Origin: AP-16 sp036395835 | Lineage (GTDB): Bacteria; Pseudomonadota; Alphaproteobacteria; Rhizobiales; Xanthobacteraceae | Direction of reading: 5' to 3' | Assembly (NCBI GenBank): GCA_036395835.1 | Contig: DASWCW010000028.1 | Coordinates: 1 to 8,887, forward strand | Length of the DNA stretch: 8,887 nucleotides | In this document: one piece after another, positions 6,570-8,887 of the stretch | How the letters are laid out: the number at the start of each line of letters is the position of its first letter | Position numbering within the stretch: the first letter of the stretch is position 1 | Translations under genes and position numbers: made by a program | Notes under the pieces: generated by a model | Database searches by the model: none | Seen by the model: only the letters and a program-made list of their open reading frames with translations | What the model was told of the DNA's origin: nothing

Positions 6570-7585
6570 GCGCGGCGCTCGGCGATGAAGCGGGCCGCGA
6601 CGGCGAGCACGGCGGCCCGAGAGCCGAAACCCGCGAGCGCGGCCTCGGCCTCCGCGACCAAATTGCCGAGCCACGCCCGGGCTCCCTCCGCGCCGAGCAC
6701 GCCGACGAACGTAGCTTTTCCGGCTGCCGCATCCTTGCCGGTGGACTTGCCGACCGTGGCGGCATCGCCCTCGACGTCGAGCAGGTCGTCCGCGATCTGG
6801 AACGCGCGACCGATCGCCTCGCCGTAGCGGGCGAGCGCCTCGCGCGCTTCGGGGCGGGCTTTGGCGAGAATCGCGCCCGACACGCAGGCGAAGCGCAGCA
6901 ACGCCCCGGTTTTCATCTGCTGCAAGGCGGTGATCGCCGAGAGATCGAGCGGCTCCCGGCGCGGATCGAACCGGCCCTCGGCGGCAAGATCGAGCATCTG
7001 GCCGCCGGCCATGCCGCCAAAGCCGGCGGCGCGCGCCAGCGCCGACACCAGCTCGACGCGGACCGCAGCGTCCGGATGGGTCTCGGGCCGGGACAGCACG
7101 TCGAAGGCGAAGGTGAGCAGGCTGTCGCCGACCAGAATGGCGGTCGCCTCGTCAAATGCCTTGTGCACGGTCGGCTGCCCGCGCCGCAGGTCGTCGTTGT
7201 CCATCGCCGGAAGGTCGTCGTGGACCAGCGAATAGCAATGCACGCACTCGAGCGCGGCACCGGCCATCAGCGCCCGTTCCCGCGGGGCGTCGAACAAGGC
7301 CGCGCTCTCGATCACCAGAAAGGGGCGAATCCGCTTGCCGCCGCCCAGGCTCGCATAACGCACCGCATCCAGCAGCCGTTTCGGCCGGGCGACCTCGTTT
7401 TCGCACGGCGCCGACGCCAGCAGGCGATCGAGCAACCGATCGGTTTCCGCGGCTGCGGCACTCAGACGCTGCGAGAACAGCGGCGCAAGCTCGGCCGCCA
7501 GGTTCACGATCTCACCTGCCGCACGCGCATCGGTCCCTATTCCGCCGGATTCGGCTTTTGTTCGCGAAATTCTGCGGTCATCCAT
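6566..7585 (-). CDS. ispA: Polyprenyl synthetase, farnesyl diphosphate synthase type
   Basis: This encodes 339 residues of a trans-prenyl transferase that condenses IPP with DMAPP and GPP. Motifs seen: GGGKRIRP (81-88) for IPP binding; the first aspartate-rich motif DDLPAMD (D123, D124, D129) with its bacterial DDxxxxD spacing, then DDLRRGQPTVH; GQMLDLAAEG (195-204); MKTGALLRF (224-232); and the second aspartate-rich motif DDLLD (D266, D267, D270). Tyr118, five residues before the first motif (CYSLVHDD), matches E. coli IspA and favours a C15 product. A different chain length is still possible. The ATG at 7585 is chosen over an in-frame TTG at 7609; neither has a clear Shine-Dalgarno. About 30 residues precede the usual N-terminus of the family. 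It overlaps the acyltransferase start by four bases and is divergent from hpnN. Farnesyl diphosphate feeds squalene and hopanoid synthesis. Confidence 0.93.
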   Translation of the reverse strand: MDDRRISRTKAESGGIGTDARAAGEIVNLAAELAPLFSQRLSAAAAETDRLLDRLLASAPCENEVARPKRLLDAVRYASLGGGKRIRPFLVIESAALFDAPRERALMAGAALECVHCYSLVHDDLPAMDNDDLRRGQPTVHKAFDEATAILVGDSLLTFAFDVLSRPETHPDAAVRVELVSALARAAGFGGMAGGQMLDLAAEGRFDPRREPLDLSAITALQQMKTGALLRFACVSGAILAKARPEAREALARYGEAIGRAFQIADDLLDVEGDAATVGKSTGKDAAAGKATFVGVLGAEGARAWLGNLVAEAEAALAGFGSRAAVLAVAARFIAERRA

Positions 7586-7817
7586 AGCCAAGGACGGCGG
7601 TTCGAGCAATTGCCGGCGTCATAGTCGCCGAAGGCAAGATTCCGCCGGACTTTTCAAATCTACTCGGACCCGATATGCGATGCCGAATACTGGGCCGACT
7701 CCCGAACGCTTTGCACCCCCATGGCTCCTCCGCACGTCTCGATTGGCACGACCTTGCGCGTGGCCGGCCCGAAACGGGGCGGCGCGCGCGAGATGGGACG
7801 AGCCGGTATGTTCCAAG

Positions 7818-7852
7818 CTGCGCAACGGGCCGGCGGCGCCGGCGTTGCGCAG
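7818..7852. repeat. Strong inverted repeat (15 bp stem) in the ispA-hpnN spacer
   Basis: CTGCGCAACG (7818-7827) pairs perfectly with CGTTGCGCAG (7843-7852). Inside it CCGGC (7830-7834) pairs with GCCGG (7838-7842) around a GGC loop, leaving only a two-base GG bulge. No T-run follows on either strand, so it does not look like an intrinsic terminator. It may be an operator-like palindrome, an RNA leader structure or a repeat-element remnant. Confidence 0.6.
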
Positions 7853-7960
7853 ACGGGATCGCTCCACCAGTCCGCAGGGAGCAAAGCACACGGGATTGTT
7901 CGTTGCCTTTCCGCCGACCCACATGCATTTCCTCGTCCACCCGATAAACCGAACAGGGCA

Positions 7961-7977
7961 GCCGGATGAAATCCGGC
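7961..7977 (+). promoter_or_regulatory. Hairpin just upstream of the hpnN start codon
   Basis: GCCGGAT (7961-7967) and ATCCGGC (7971-7977) form a perfect 7-bp stem with a GAA loop, ending 16 bases before the hpnN ATG. No Shine-Dalgarno is visible between it and the start. It could affect hpnN translation initiation. A role is inferred from position only. Confidence 0.4.
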
Positions 7978-7993
7978 CGTTGATCCGCGCTCC

Positions 7994-8887
7994 ATGCTGA
8001 AATCCGCCATCGTTCGCATCGTCGATTTCTCCACCCGGCACCCCTGGTGGGTGCTGGTGCTCGCCCTGGTCTTGTCGGCGGGATCCGCGGTCTACGCCGT
8101 GCGCCATTTCGCGATCAAGACCGACATCAACGAGCTGATCTCGGACCAGCTGCCCTGGACGCAACGGGCCAAGCAGTTCATGGCCACCTTCCCGACCCGG
8201 GAAATCCTCGTCGTGGTCGATGCCCCGACGCCGGAATTGGTTGAGCAGGCAACGATCAAGTTCGCCGAAGCTCTGCAAGCTCGCAGCGATCTCATCCATA
8301 CGGTCCGCCAGCCGCAGAGCGGCAGCTTCTTCGAACGCAACGGATTGCTGTTCCTGTCGACCGAGGAGGTCGCGCGGGTCACCGACGGCTTGACGCGGGC
8401 GGACGCTCTGCTCGAGACGCTGGCCGCCGACCCGAGTCTGCGAGGCACGCTCGACGCGCTGTCGTTCGGCGTCATGGGAGTGGAGCGCAAGGAGCTTAAG
8501 CTCGACGATATGACGCGACCGATGACGCTCGCCGCCGATACCGTCGAAGACGTTGTGGCCGGCCGCCCGGCGAGCTTTTCCTGGCGCGTGCTGGCCAGCG
8601 GCAAGCCGGCGCAGCCGGGCGAGCTGCGGCGATTCATCGAGGTCGAGCCGGTGCTCGACTTCAGCGCGCTGCAGCCCGGACTGGCGGCGACCAATGCGAT
8701 CGCCCGGACCGCCGCGGATCTGCACCTCGCCGAGAACTATCGGGCGCGGGTGCGCCAGACCGGGCTGGTGCCGATCGGCGACGACGAATTCGGCACCCTC
8801 AAGCAGAATGCCGGCCTCAACGCCACCGTGTCGCTGCTCGCCGTGCTGCTCATCCTGTGGCTGGCGCTGCGCTCGTTCCGGATCATC
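7994..8887 (+). CDS. hpnN: Hopanoid transporter HpnN (RND superfamily), 3' end cut off by the window edge
   Basis: These are the first 298 codons, with the frame open to the window edge; the family is about 850-900 residues. Residues 1-16 are a short cytoplasmic lead. TM1 is at about 17-38 (HPWWVLVLALVLSAGSAVYA). FAIKTDINELISDQLPWTQR (39-58) follows, which I recognise as the characteristic start of the first periplasmic domain of HpnN. The periplasmic domain occupies about 39-275, and TM2 starts near 279 (LLAVLLILWLALRSF). In Rhodopseudomonas palustris, HpnN is needed to move hopanoids from the inner to the outer membrane. The Burkholderia protein is a dimeric RND transporter. The start is firm: an in-frame TGA lies at 7967-7969, and ATG 7994 is the first start codon after it. 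There is no clear Shine-Dalgarno, and a hairpin lies just upstream. It is divergent from ispA, which fits a shared hopanoid/isoprenoid locus. Confidence 0.93.
   Translation, partial: MLKSAIVRIVDFSTRHPWWVLVLALVLSAGSAVYAVRHFAIKTDINELISDQLPWTQRAKQFMATFPTREILVVVDAPTPELVEQATIKFAEALQARSDLIHTVRQPQSGSFFERNGLLFLSTEEVARVTDGLTRADALLETLAADPSLRGTLDALSFGVMGVERKELKLDDMTRPMTLAADTVEDVVAGRPASFSWRVLASGKPAQPGELRRFIEVEPVLDFSALQPGLAATNAIARTAADLHLAENYRARVRQTGLVPIGDDEFGTLKQNAGLNATVSLLAVLLILWLALRSFRII

Larger units (their letters stand above)
7586..7993. other. Divergent intergenic region between ispA and hpnN
   Basis: These 408 bases hold no convincing gene. Several frames on both strands stay open because of high GC, but none has family character or a ribosome binding site, and the longer ones are antisense to hpnN. 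The region must hold the promoters of ispA (minus) and hpnN (plus), but I could not pick a reliable -35/-10 pair on either strand. Two clear hairpins lie within it and are listed separately. Confidence 0.55.

Noticed and set aside
7619..8725. A minus-strand open frame of 368 codons opposite hpnN
   Set aside because: It is antisense to hpnN, which has clear transmembrane and family sequence on the plus strand. The translation has no recognisable motif.

Overview
This 8.9 kb window is high-GC chromosomal DNA. It most likely comes from an alphaproteobacterium of the order Hyphomicrobiales (Bradyrhizobium/Rhodopseudomonas/Xanthobacteraceae-like). Three things point there: the hopanoid transporter gene hpnN beside isoprenoid genes, a Sel1-repeat secreted protein of the kind common in Bradyrhizobium relatives, and an intergenic palindrome built on GTGGATGGCCGGG...CCCGGCCATGAC, a motif I know from these genomes. 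The genus cannot be fixed by eye.

Layout. Positions 1-821 (minus) hold the N-terminal 273 residues of an FAD-dependent oxidoreductase that runs off the left edge. A 215-base divergent spacer with a two-hairpin palindromic repeat separates it from a nitroreductase-family gene (1037-1726, plus). A 355-base gene-free stretch with a short direct repeat and a possible promoter follows. Next comes a plus-strand pair of more moderate GC: a secreted Sel1-repeat protein whose C-terminus is half of a GFA (Mss4-like, zinc) domain (2082-3257), and a complete GFA-family protein starting at TTG (3310-3780). After a 270-base GC-rich leader lies ispG (4051-5313, plus). Its stop is 5 bases from the stop of a convergent minus-strand gene pair: a farnesyl-diphosphate-synthase-type ispA (6566-7585) followed by a BioF2-like GNAT acyltransferase (5319-6569), joined by an ATGA stop/start overlap. 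A 408-base divergent spacer with two hairpins leads to hpnN (7994-8887, plus), which is cut off by the right edge after 298 codons.

How the genes fit together. The right half is a coherent isoprenoid/hopanoid neighbourhood. IspG makes HMBPP late in the MEP pathway. IspA condenses C5 units to farnesyl diphosphate, the precursor of squalene and hopanoids. HpnN is the RND-type protein that moves hopanoids to the outer membrane. The GNAT gene translationally coupled to ispA has no obvious role in that pathway and is the most interesting unexplained member. The left half is accessory-like: two redox enzymes and the Sel1/GFA pair. The strongest anomaly in the window is the Sel1::half-GFA chimera immediately upstream of an intact GFA gene. 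I found no CRISPR array, transposase, tRNA or rRNA.
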